Source of the DNA: Setophaga petechia
Taxonomy: Eukaryota > Chordata > Aves > Passeriformes > Parulidae
Direction: 5' to 3'
Assembly: GCA_024362935.1 (NCBI GenBank)
Contig: JANCRA010000008.1
Coordinates: forward strand, 29,754,557 to 29,818,556
DNA length: 64,000 nucleotides
Part shown: positions 29,890 through 42,145 of the stretch, one piece after another
How the letters are laid out: each line of letters begins with the position of its first letter
Position numbering within the stretch: position 1 is the stretch's first letter
The notes under the pieces: generated by a model
Seen by the model: the letters and a program-made list of their open reading frames with translations, nothing else
The model's database searches: none
What the model was told of the DNA's origin: nothing
Position numbers and translations under genes: made by a program

Positions 29890-32216
29890 AAAGCCTCCTT
29901 GGAGAAAAAGGAATCCTATTACAACCCTACATTTCAATAAAAATGTAATATGTAATAAAAATACACATCCTAGTTGTAGAACAGTTTGCGTTTGGAGATA
30001 ACAGGTAGATGAGCTCTGCCCTGAAATACAATTACTGCAGTACCCAAGAGTGAAGTCTAAGACCTTTTGCAAATGGGAAAATAATCAAAACGTGTACTCA
30101 ACATTTCTATCCAAACCACACTTAGCCCACACACTGTTCTCTCTTCCCCACAGTGAATGTGAATTCAGAAGAAAAAGAAATATTTTACTATTTCACACAA
30201 GTTATTGAAGTTAAGCCAACGTTCCAGCTCAATAGTAAAATCTCTGCATCAACAAATGAGAAGTTTCTGAGAACAAACACCAGTTTCTGTATGAAGGCAA
30301 ACACTAAGCCTCTCCATCTAGTTTTGTGCATGTGGTGGGATTTGTGTCTTAAAGCAGGTTCTTCTACATGGCAGAACAGGAGGGGGGTGGGAATGTGGGG
30401 CAATGAGAAAGTGAATGGAAAGTGCATTTTGAGTTGTTTGCTTTTCAACAGGGGAGCAGCCTCAAGCCAGCACAAAATGTCATAAAGCCCAATGTGGGAA
30501 TTAGATCCACCACAAATGGTTTTCCAACAGTTTTCTCATGCATCTCAGATGTCCCCCTGATCATATGCAAAAAGAGAAAATACCAGTGAGGAGTTAACAG
30601 TGTGGATTGTGGCTCTCAGTGCAGAATACCAGATGGCAGGAGAAACTCAAACAGATACATCAAAGCTCATTCAAGAAAGGAAAAAAGTACAGAACGACTT
30701 CAATGTGAAACCTATATTCAACCAGAAATTGTGGGAGGATGTGAAGAACTTAAAATTGCTCATGAATAATAGGAAACCAGAACAAAGTGAAATATTACTT
30801 TAAAGGGTCATGAAAAAAAGAGGAGAGAGATGTCAGCAGAGCAACTTTACTTGAACCACTGAGTTTCCACAGCCACAAGAAATACGATTCCTACACAATC
30901 ATAAAGTTGCCATTGAATTAATGGAAGGTTGCTAATCTTGAAGCACTACTTTCAAATAAATAAAATCAAGGGAGGTAAGGAAAGATAATTTCCCCCTTCT
31001 TGGTTTGTTTGGTTGTTTTGGGGTTTTTTGTCCTTTTCTTTTTTTTAGATAATATCTTATAATACCTTTCCTTAAATGTTGATAGTCAAATCTTTTCTGA
31101 TCTTTTCAGAACTTGATTGTTCATTACAAGTCTCAGCACAATGTGCCTGTTCTTCCCAAGACTGAATTACTGTTTCTGCTGATATCCAATCAGGATTGCT
31201 GAGGTGCTGGAAGCCAGCCCTGTAAGGCTTGTCCCAGCACTTCCACAGCTCCCTATGGATATCAGCAGGGCTTACTGTGTTCTCAAACCACAGTCCAGAG
31301 GATGGGCTGGTTTCTCTATTCAGCAAGCTGACTCTCTCTGTCACTGGTTTGTTTAATGGGGATTTTCTGCTCACTGTCTGAGAAGCCTGACAGATTTATT
31401 ACAGTGGTTTAAGCATCATGGTTTTTTATCAGAGTTCAGTTCTCAGTTATTGACTGCCTTTCCATCTCTTGACAAGGTGAATAGTACTTACAGCCATTAC
31501 TTTAATATGCCTGAATATTATTCATGAGTGCATTTTCAAGAGCACTCTGCCTCTTGAGTCCATCAGGACTCTGAGAGCACTACTGTGCTTGTCACTACTC
31601 ACTCAACAACATCGCAGAGGATCAATAGAGGGTCTAGAAATGCACTGGAAGAGATGGGAAAGGGAGAGCCCAAGCTGCTGGCAATGGCAACCCTGGGTGG
31701 CAGAACCACCACGTCAGTATTGCCACAGACAACTTGCAGACGTTTTGAGCCGCCAACTTTGCAAACTACAGCTGGCTTAAACTGCATCCCTTGATGATGA
31801 AATAGGCATCTTCAAACACTGAGAAAATCCTTTACTTCCCCAAATAAAGTGGCTGTTATTTTCTTTTTTTGATGGATGCCCATCAAAGCTAAGCCTCATA
31901 CAAGGATTTAAACAAATTCCTGAACTTTGGAGGATAAATTCAGTAGAGGTCAAATAGATCTGAAGACAGGATCTGTAGGTACTAGCAGCAAGCAGCCTGT
32001 GGGTTCACTCACTAAGAGAAAGGAGCATAGCAAAAAGGAGCTCACAAGGCCTTGAGCTTCAGGAGAAGGACAGACACCTTCACAAACTGGCAAATACAGG
32101 CATTGACTAGAACTGATCCTGTGCCCACATCCCAGATGCAATGGGTGCAACAGAAGTCGTGAAGAGTGTTAATTGTATTTACGACACACAGCGGCAACCT
32201 CCTCAGGGACCACATC

Positions 32217-32239
32217 ACCTACCTACCCACCTACCCACC
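32217..32239. repeat. ACCT/ACCC tetranucleotide repeat
   Basis: This is a short interrupted tetranucleotide tract, ACCTACCTACCCACCTACCC, within intergenic DNA. Confidence 0.85.
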
Positions 32240-32372
32240 ACTGCCTCAGCAATGTAAGATGCCTGCTTGAGCAGAGGAGCTGCCACTGGTAGCAAATCGT
32301 CTCACAGATGTGAAGTTGTCCATTCTGGGAAGTCAAATTGACTGAAAAATAGGGGGCAGGTGTGGAGCAGGG

Positions 32373-32429
32373 AGTGTGTGTGTTAGTGTTTGCATTTTTG
32401 TTTGTATTTGTATGTGTGTGTATGTGTTG
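32373..32429. repeat. Imperfect GT-rich simple repeat
   Basis: Alternating TG and TTTG/TATG units run over about 57 bases, interrupted by T runs. It produces spurious His/Thr-rich frames on the minus strand. Confidence 0.8.
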
Positions 32430-35089
32430 CAGAGAGCACAGGCAGGACACAGAGAAAGTATGAGCAGCTCAGCATTAATAGCCTACAAAACACCACGAGT
32501 GTCAAGGCAGAGACACCCATGCTACCTCCTGCTTTGAGAATCTGGGAAACATTTGAAAGCAAAAGCGCACAAACACACAAGCCTTCCCTAGCTCAGAATT
32601 AATTCTCCTTGGTCCTGGCCCACTATGCCACAAAATACTGAGCCTTTCCAGCTGAACATTCCCTGTTTGAAAGCAAAATGGAGCATGATGCAGAAATTAA
32701 AACCTGGAAAAAAGCAGGCAAGAAAACATGCACATGACTTTGTCCTCATAAAGTGCTTTGCTGTACTGTTACCCAAGTGACTCGTACTCTGCCTTGTCTA
32801 AGGGTACTCCAGTAATCCCAAACCACAGGCATCCCTCCCAGCAGACACAGGGATGGAGACACCTCTTCTACAGGAGGGAGGAACCTCACATACTCACCAA
32901 ACCAGCTAGGTGACATAAAACTAGTCCACATGATTAAACAAGCTGTCAGCTGGTGATACAAACCAGCACAAGCTTCATAAGAGCAAAGTATTCTCCAGAA
33001 CACAAGCATCTCTCTTTGTGTTCTTTTTATTTTGGACACATCATGTACAGCACACACAAGGACAGCTCTTAGTACTCCAGAGAACAAAACCGTTCCTCCA
33101 GCCTAAGAAACACTTCACTTTTGCCCCTACTATATCTGTGTCTGAAGCAGAGAGACAGAGACAAAACAGTAGAGGTGAAATTAATCTCTTGAACAGTTCA
33201 GGAGATAAAGGCAATATCTCCTGAAAATGTGCTAGGACCACCTGCCTGAGTGAGAGGGTCATCTGCAAATAGAGGTGCCTCTGAAAGACCTGCTGAGAAG
33301 AGCAAATTGCTGAGCATGGATCAGCTCCTCCTCCAGAAAGGTAAAAGGAAGAAATGTGTAAGTTGCTTATCCTAAAAACAGTCCCATTTCCAAATACCTT
33401 GACTCTCCTCATGATGAGTGGTGGGTGAAGGACACTAATAACGAGGGGAGCAAGGACAGTAACTTCACTCTGGGCTTGCAGAGGGAGTGTGACAAGGTTG
33501 AGAATTCCATAAGCCCCACAATTCATCCTGACTCAACACTGGAAAGAAGTCCTCTTCAGGTTGCCTTGGCTCATACTAATGTCACTGGGAGACATCATTT
33601 AAGAAATCCAAAGGAGTTCATGAGAAAAAAGGGAAAAATATCAAAAAACCAACACATGTGCAAGAAGATGGCTTGAGAGTTATAAAGATGAAAATGAACG
33701 AGGGATTCAGCTGCAACCACTTCTGAGGAAGATACATCAATGTCAGCATCAGATATGAGCACCCCTAGCAAAAGATAGTAGTCACTGTCACTGCCAGAAA
33801 GCTGGCTGTACAAATAAAGCTGTTAAAATTGTCAGAAACTAAGCCAACACCGTCACTAACTGCCTCAGTGTTGCTAGTAACTAAACTGGGAGCAGCTTTC
33901 CTCCAGATTTTGACCTCAGATTCTAGTAGGCTCAAAGTTTGAAATTCAGTTCAGTACCTCAATATCCTAGGCTGTTTCCAGGCTTTCATTATTACTGAAA
34001 GGCTGCAGGAGTGTGAAGCTTGCAAATTACTAACCCTTATGAAAATTTTTCAGACACTGGTTCTTACAGAGAAAGAAAGTTTTTTTTTTTTTTAACAAAG
34101 CTGCCTTAGTCAGGTTGTGGGGAGAGGGAATATTTCATTTTTCTTCCTATGTATACATAGTTTATTGTTTTCAGAGGCCTCCACAGAATTTTCCTTTGAG
34201 ATTATAAACTCTCCAAATTGAAAGTACAACTGAACATCTGTTGTACTGCTGGGTGATAAAGAATATTTCTCTAATAAGTGTCCCCATTCTTTGAGAACCT
34301 TTTATTCTTTTCTCTCCCAAGAGATTCTGTATTTTCTGCCTTGTTTTAAAGTCCAAGAATCTATTTACCTAGGAATTAACTGACATTTGAACTTAAATAA
34401 GCAATTTATGATGAGAGTGAAGCTCAGTAAAGTGGAATAAACACATGAGCTGTTCCAGCATAATCCATGCAAACAAATAAGAGAAGTACTTACTACAGCT
34501 CAAAACTTTCAGACATATCCCACTGAAACAAATGAAAATAATTTGAAAACAAAATCAAATAAACACATCCGAGATTTAATGGCCCTTTGAACTAGAGGAC
34601 AGCTTTCAGTTGTCTTGGAGCAACCAATTTGGGTTGCCACAACCTGGGATCCAAACCTGCCTGCTCCACCCACAGGGGCCCGTTTGCTTACTGTTCATTA
34701 AAGCCGCCTTCATCTCAGCAAAGGCTGCCATGTAACTTTTTGAGGGTGGAAGAATTAGCTTTGAAATTCAGCCTTGCACATAAGAATTCTTCACAGATCT
34801 TTTAATGCTTTCTGTTAACCTACCCTTCCTTCCATCTCATTTTGCTCTATATGATACTGTCATTTTGTATAAAACTGCTCTTATAAGGGACAAGAAAAAT
34901 TTTAATGAGGATGGAAAGACATGTAAAGACATTCTTCTAATTGGTCTGTAGCAGAGCATTTCTGTAGTAGGAGTGACAAACTGATGAAACCAAAGGCAGC
35001 TGAAACTATCTGAAAGGAGTTTGTAGCAGGTGAGGGTCAGCCTCATTTCCCAAGCAACCAGTGACAGGAAAAGACGACAGAGCCTCAAG

Positions 35090-35304
35090 CTATGCTAGGG
35101 AAGGTTCAGGGTGGACATAGGAGGAATTTCTTCATGGAAAGGGTTATTAAGCATTGAAACAGACTGCCCAGGGAGCTGCTCAAAATGAGACTGGACGTGG
35201 CACTTATTGCTGTGGTCTAGTTGACATGGTGGTGTTCAGTCAAAGGCTGGACTCAATAATCTCAGAGATCTTTTCCAACACAAATATTTCTCTGATTCTG
35301 TGAT
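35090..35304 (+). repeat. CR1 LINE 3' end, sense
   Basis: The copy matches the CR1 3' region closely. Blocks include GGAGGAATTTCTTCATGGAA, CAGGGAGCTGCTCAAAATGA (diverged), GACGTGGCACTTATTGC, TCTAGTTGACATGGTGGTG and the terminal GATTCTGTGAT. It is strongly 5'-truncated (about 215 bp). Similarity to consensus is higher than in the 3.7 kb or 7.3 kb relics, suggesting a younger insertion of the same general subfamily as the 39.8 kb element. Confidence 0.92.
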
Positions 35305-38300
35305 CTCCCCCCACTGAGCAGCAAGTTACCTGTTTTGCCATGGTACAGAAGCAGTTGTGTCAGCTGCCCAGCCGTTCCTCTCAAAAGAAGTTTGCTTTGA
35401 ATTTTTATGCTAATCTATAGCAGGAAGAATAACTACCCGTCTCCTCTTCCAGACTTCAATAATGTCTACTGACTGATTCTTTTAAAAACCATTAAGAAGG
35501 TGAAAATTCTCCTTCATCCTTCTGGACCTGATCAACTCTGCTCCAGCACCCTGTGCTCCTGCAGGCAGGCAGAGCAGCTTGGGCACTCAGCAGCCAGACA
35601 GACCCACTCCAAACCACATTTCTCCACAGTGCAACATCCAGAAATGCTGCACAGTTTCACACTCCATCTTTATTTTCTCTTTTTTTTCCCCTTTTCATCT
35701 ACTTTACCAGATTTACTCCACTTGCCATGTCCATTGTTCTTTGTGCAGTTGTAACTGATGCTGAAACATGTGAGATGTTCAACTCTTTCTGAAAAGGCTG
35801 TCAGTCCTTACTTAAGGAATCATGACAAGTAAATGTTTCAGGAGACCCAAATGTGATAAAAATAATTTCAGGAATCAAAAAGTGACTCTTTTAATACAGT
35901 CTCATTTCAAATAAGCTCTATTTTTTTTCCCAGTGTACGTCAGCAATCATCGACCATCATTGTCTTCTATGAAGACAAATGAAAAACGTGCGCATCCAGC
36001 TCACAGGCATGCCTGCACTTCTTTTCATACCCCTTGTTTTTGCCTTTTTATTTTTTCATGTTGCTGATTTATTGTTTGTTTGTTTTCAAGCAAGACAGAA
36101 ATAAAATTAACTTTTCCATATGGGAAACACCAGCCACAGAGCACTTGTGTCTGTGCAGTACAAATGCTCAAGAATAAACTGCTTCTCCTCATCCAGCATG
36201 CAGAGTGCATATCCCAGGCTGTGCGGGTAGAAGCTTAGAGCTTCAGTCAGATGAAAGATAATAAAATGAGCTTGGGCCTCATTAACTTACCCTGTTGATG
36301 TGAATATTAACATAAATTAAAATCCAAGCTCCAAAAAGAAAACGCAGTCCCAGCTCTCATCACAGGCAAACTGCAAGCAGTAATAACTTCCTTGAATTAA
36401 TTTACTTCATCATACTCTAAAGCTACAGTAAGACACTCAACATAAAGGCCTTCTTCACATGGTTTTGGAAGTTTTGTAACCAAGTGCAATTTCAAGAATT
36501 AAATCTCTGGTTATGCACTTTGTTTATGGCTTTGATTAATACCCTGCTGCTTTGGCTTCATATAGAATAAGAGTCTAGGAAGGCAATTTCTTTCTTTCAG
36601 GATCTAGTTCAGCGCAATATGCAAAAAAACATTTACGAACATATCAGAATCTAGACAACCTTGCTCAAATTAATTTAATGAGGTGTATTGAAAATGATGA
36701 AAAGATGTTTCTCATTAATTTCTCTCTCTTCTGGAATAATGCTTTCCTTTTACTGATGTTCAGTTCTTTTACTCTGTTCTAAATAGATGTTATATTACCT
36801 TCATTATGGTTACATTATTAGTACTACACTAGTTATGCAAATAAGGACTCTTCATCTTATTTCTCTCCTCTGCTATTCCTACAGGGGATCTGTGTTTACA
36901 GTGTAGTCTTTGTACTTATGAAAGAAAAACTAAGGTGGAGGGAAGAAAGGAACTGCTGGATTTTTTACTTGTACTATGAACTTCATGTTTATCATGGAAG
37001 TCAGGGCATGTCTTTAACAAGTTAACAAAGGGAAAAACATTTATGGAGATCATTCATTCCTCCTAAAGTTCAGTCCAGTCTTGAACTGTCCCTTAGGAAA
37101 GCATCACCCTCTCCCTGGTGTAAGAAGTTCAATGCATTAAGTGGTCATCAGTAATCTTCACCCAAAATCTTTAGGCCATTTTTTAGCTTTGTTAATCCCA
37201 GTCACCAGCTGAATATTTAGAAAGTGCTTTCCCCAGAATCCACTTCCTCATTTGACTCCCATCATGAGATTTGTCTGCCACACCACAGGACAGTGCTCTG
37301 CTATTTCCTGACATAGCTGACATGGAAAGACACTGAAGTTGAGTTTACCCTCAGATTCCGCATGCTGAATGGCCAAGGGGATTTTATTCATCATGGAACT
37401 TACCCCACTCTTCAGGATACAATTGTCTATTTCTCCATCTACATTCAGGGTTGTAAGCTGTCCCTTGTGAACTGTGGTAGTCTTAAGATAGACATCTGTT
37501 CCTGCCTATGTGGCAGAGACATTTCCTACCATGTAGCTTGTGAGATACATCCTTACATCCCTGTAAGATAACATTAACCCTGCAGAAGGGTAGAGCAGTA
37601 GATCGCATGATTTTCCAGCATGTGTTTATTTAATTGGCAAAGATTGATTTGGATATTTTTGGTACAGCAAGCTACACACTGCTTATGCACTGTAGTTTTC
37701 CTTATATTTAATACCCAGATCACTGGCTTAGCATACAATGGATGCCTCTGCTGATGACAGTCCTCTGTCAGAACTTCCTTCTGACACTGTTCCTGATGCA
37801 GTTGCTGTGGGCAGAGCTGCATCTCCCCAAAGGCAAACTTTCTGCATAAAAAGCATCCCACAGTCTGCTAAACTGCTTTTGCACCTGTCAGGCAGTCATT
37901 TGGCTACCCATAAATTACATTATTCCTTCTTGCTCTACGCAGCATCCTCCTCATGTTTTTTCAGTGCTCTTGATGAGGGCTTCTGCTTTCAAATGCTAAA
38001 AGTCTCTTCTACTTTTTTCTAACTACTCAATTTCATGTTTTTGTTTTCTTTGGTGGCCAAATATGCCACTCACAACTTCCAAGTGCATCAGGCCTCCTAA
38101 TAGGTCACTAGATTGCTGACTGAGCTCTTCTTTTGTGGGTGAAGTGGCAAGAATGAAAACCAAGAACAAAAGTTCTTCAAAGAAGATGTAATCCAGTAGA
38201 ACAGTGATGTTATTGCTATACGGGTCATGTTATCTGCATTTTCTGAGTGATGACTCTTCTAGCAAGACTTACTGGGTTGTATTTTGGCACCTCTGATCTT

Positions 38301-39779
38301 GGTTCAGTTATGGCTGCAGAATCACAAAACACTTGGTATCATCTGCTTAACTTGTTCTTTAGCCTGAAGCTGACAGGTTTCAGTGTATACGGTAAAGGAC
38401 TAAGAAAACACAGTGATTGTAGAGTAACAACTGTTGTTGGCTTGCCAACAAGAAAGACTGACCAAACAGACTAGCAGGGTACAAAGATAATCTCTCCAAG
38501 CCAAGAGAGAACTGGAGGAAGGGAGTCCACTCCCACTTCTGAACTCTTCCTGGTGAAGAATTTCAGTGACCAACATCTCACCTCAAACACTTTCCTCTGA
38601 AGGAAATTTGATGCTCTTGACCTTCAGGGCTCAGAAGGGCACAGGAAAAGTGTATACAAAAGCCCACATAAGTATGATAATATAAAAAAAAGGAAAAGTG
38701 CAATTTTTTCATCTGAAGTCATTCAATCATTTGGAATACCATGTGTCTGATGGCCTTCTAGCATCTCTCAGAATTAGCACAAGAGAGAGCACAGAATTCA
38801 CTAGTTCATGTGAGATGCAAGGTATTTTCTGTGTAAAGTCTTTATCCTGAGAGTTACATAAACTAAATGATTCAATGCTCCCTGAAATTGCCATGGAAAA
38901 GGCTGACAATGAGAAGTGTTTTCCCATTCCTGCCTCAGAACTCACCATTATTTTCCACCATTATATTTATGCCAATTCCCCTTAGGTTTACTCTAGTTTA
39001 CTAAGTTCATCGTGTCCATAAGGGAGAACAGGCTGTTGCCTTATTCTGATCATTTTTAATAATTTTTAATTCTAGACATGAGCAAGAATCTGAAAATCAA
39101 ATGTATTTTTAAAAAAATTTAAAAGAGAACTAGGAATACCTGAAGAAGGAAGAATGGTTTTCCCTCTCTTTTTCCTTGAGAGAAAATATTTTTACAGGTG
39201 GTTTTCAGATCAACCTGAGCAATGTCTCAAATAATGTAGAAACAAGCAAACAAAAATAAGAATACAAACCAAAACCAAACACAAACAAAACACCACAAAC
39301 ACACATATGGATTACAAAATTAAAAAAAAAAAGTGACAGGAGTTTTCTACCACTTGCCTACTCCTCCTCCCCCAGTGGTTATGTTGGTCAAACCTGTCAC
39401 TGGGCAAAACACATTACTAGCAGAGGGAGAAGACAATTCAATATTGAATCATGGTTATTTCATATGGTTTCCCAGATGGAAAACCATAAATCAGGGTGAG
39501 GGTTTACTGCAAAACAAAACAGTCTGGAGACGGGAGAAAACATATGCATGGATGCATATATTAAAAGCAATTTGAGAAAGCCAATTAGACATTTAGAAAA
39601 TGACAGGCAATGAAGAATAAGTTTCCACATTTTTCCCAATCAAAACTTTGCATTTGAAACTGTTCTCTGGATGTATTGATAATTTGAGTAGATGTAAGTA
39701 CATTGATTTTACAGTGCAGAATTAAACCTCCCTGCTGCCAAATTTGGAACATTGAAGTCCTGTGTGCAAAATTAATATG
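35305..39779. other. Intergenic, no gene recognised
   Basis: This is AT-rich spacer. An A/C-rich low-complexity stretch lies at about 39236-39335. TTAATT-rich sequence around 36240-36730 could be conserved non-coding DNA, which I cannot test. Open frames of 60-95 codons (for example 37574-37861 minus and 37738-38022 plus) show no family resemblance. Confidence 0.75.
39236..39335. repeat. A/C-rich low-complexity sequence
   Basis: Successive ACAAACAAAA-type units grade into ACCAAAACCAAAC and CACAAACACACA, then a short A run. It lies about 450 bases left of the long CR1 but shows no relation to it. Confidence 0.8.
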
Positions 39780-42145
39780 GAATCATAGGCTCACTAAGTT
39801 TGAGAAGACTTCCAAGATCATTGAGTCCAGTCTTTGAGTGACCACCACCATTTCAACTAAACCATGCCACTAAGTGCCCTGTCCAGGTGTTTCTTGAATA
39901 CCTCCAGGGATGGCGACTCCACCACCTCCCTGGGACAGTTTTTCCAATGCTTAACAACCCTTTCTGTGAAGAAGTTCTTCCTGATGTCCACCCTGAATCT
40001 CCCCAGGCACAAGTTGAGGCCATTTCCTCTTGTCCTGTCACTAGTCCCTTAGGAGAAGAGATCAGCCCCCACCTTGCTACAGCCTCTTTTCAGGGAGCTG
40101 TAGAGAGTCATGAGGTCTCGCCAGAGCCTCTTTCTCTCCATATACATACATAATCCCAGCTCCCTCAGCCACTCCATTTAGGACTTTAATTTCCAGACCC
40201 TTCACTCTGTTACCCTTCTCTGGACCCACTCCAGCACCTAATTTGTCCCTTCTTGTAGTGTAGGCCCCAGAACTGGACACGGGATTTGAGGTGTGGCCTC
40301 ACAACTGCTGAGCACAGGGGGACAATCACTTCCCTGGTCCTGCTGGCCACACTATTTCTGACACAGGCCAGGAGTCCATTGGGCCTTCTTGGCCACCTTG
40401 GCCCACACTGGTTCATGTTCAGTCGCTGTCACTCAGCACTCCCAGGTCCTTTTCCACCAGCAGCTTTCCAGTCACTCTGCCCCCAGCCTGCAGAATTCCC
40501 TGGGGTTGTTGTGACCCAAGGGTAGGACCAGGCACTTCACCTTGTTGAACCTTATGTTGTTGGCCTTGGCCCATTGATCCAGCCTGTCCAGATCCCTCCT
40601 GCCCTCCAGTAGATCAGCACTGGGTGTTATCTACACTCACTGACTTGATCTCCTCATCCATATGAGGAGATGAGACAGGATATTAGACAGGATTTGCCCA
40701 AATACTGAGTCTTGGTGAACCCCATCGGTGATCAGCCTCCAACTGATTGTGGCATCGTTCACCGTGACTCCCTGGCCTGGCCATCCAGGCAGTTTTTCAC
40801 CCAGCAAAGAGTGCACTAATCCCAGCCATGGATTTCCAGCTTTCAGAGAAAAATGCTGTGGGAAACAGTAACCAAGGCTTTACTGAGGTCTAGGTATACA
40901 CATCCACAGCCTTTCCCTCATCCACTGCAGGGGTCATGTGGTCATATAAGCAGATCAGGTTGGTCAAGCAGGAACTGCCTTTCCTAAACCTGTGCTGGCT
41001 GGGCCTGATCCCCTGGTTGTCTTGTCCATGTGATTGCACTCAAGATGGTCTTCTCCACAACCTACCCCAGGCCTGTTCTTCTCTGGATCCTGCTTCTGAC
41101 ACTTCCTGCAGGTGGGTGTCACGTTTGCTAATCTCCAGTTGTCTGGGATCTCCCTGGTTAACCAGGACCGATGATTGATGCAGTTCTGCCAGCTCCCTCA
41201 GACACTCCAGTGAATGCCACATGGTCCCATTGACTTATGAGTGTCAAAGTGGCTCGGCAGGCCACCAGCTACTTCCCCATGAATTGCAGGTCATCTATTT
41301 TGCTCCCTATCTCTGTGTAGAAGCTCAGGGGGATGACTCCCCTGAGGATAAATAGTCTTTCTGTTAAAGACTGAGACAAAGAAGGCATTAGACACCTCAG
41401 CCTTTTTCTCATCCTTGGTGACAATGTTCCTCCCTGCATCCAATAAATGATGGAGATTTTCCTTGGCTCTTTATTTATTGTTAACTAATTTATTTTTAAA
41501 AAATTATTATCTGCCATAGCAGTGTCCAGATTGAGTTCTTGCTAAGCTTTCACTTGGTTTTCTCTGTACATATTCTAACGACATCCTTGTATTTTTCCTG
41601 AGTTGCCTGCCCCTTCTCCCAAAGGTCATAAATTCTGGTTTCTCCCTGAGTTGCAGCAAAACTCCCTATCCAACCAGGTTGATCTTCTTCCTCACTGGGT
41701 CATCTTTTGGCACAAAGGGACAGCCTGCTCCTGTACCTTTAAGATTTCCTTCCAAAAGTAGCTCCAGCCTTCCTGGATCCCTTTGTTATTAAGGACTGTT
41801 TCCCAAGAGACTCTCTAAACCAGTGTCCTGAACAGTCCAAAATACTCTCTCAGGAAGTTCAGGGTAGAGTTTTTGTTGATGGCCACTCCTTACTTAACCT
41901 AGGATTGAAAATTCTCTCATTTCATGGTTGTTGTGCCCAACACAACCTCTGACCACCACATCTTTCACCAGCCCTTCTCTGTTTGTAAGCAGCAGATGTA
42001 GCAGGACTTCATCCTTGTAGGCTCACTTACCAGCTGCAACAGGAATTTATCTTCCATAACCTCCAGGAACCTCCTAGACTGCCTCCTTTTCTCTGTGTTC
42101 AGTTTCCATCAGAAGATCAGCAAGTTAAAATCTCCCATCACCCAT
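39780..42145 (-). repeat. Long, dead CR1 LINE copy, antisense (about 2.4 kb)
   Basis: The left end resembles the reversed CR1 3' terminus. The body then follows CR1 on the minus strand without a large gap: the 3' region (39780-40200), the ORF2 C terminus (SVASRTREVIVPL near 40330-40360), the reverse transcriptase region (40380-41400) and the upstream ORF2 linker and endonuclease side to about 42140. Many frameshifts and stops break ORF2. At 40626-40637 the catalytic FADD of the reverse transcriptase is changed to SVDN when read in the expected frame. It is 5'-truncated before the endonuclease start. This is the largest repeat in the window, and its small frames on both strands are fragments of it. 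Confidence 0.95.

Larger units (their letters stand above)
29890..35089. other. Intergenic, no gene recognised
   Basis: This is AT-rich spacer downstream of GABBR2. It holds an ACCT/ACCC tetranucleotide patch (32217-32239), a GT-rich patch (32373-32429) and a T14 run (34080-34093). The longest frame, 33041-33526 on the minus strand (161 codons), has no recognisable domains and no neighbours suggesting a gene. I see no RNA gene. Confidence 0.75.

Noticed and set aside
33041..33526. 161-codon minus-strand frame
   Set aside because: No family resemblance, no splice or promoter context, and hydrophobic runs typical of random AT-rich translation. Not supported as a gene.
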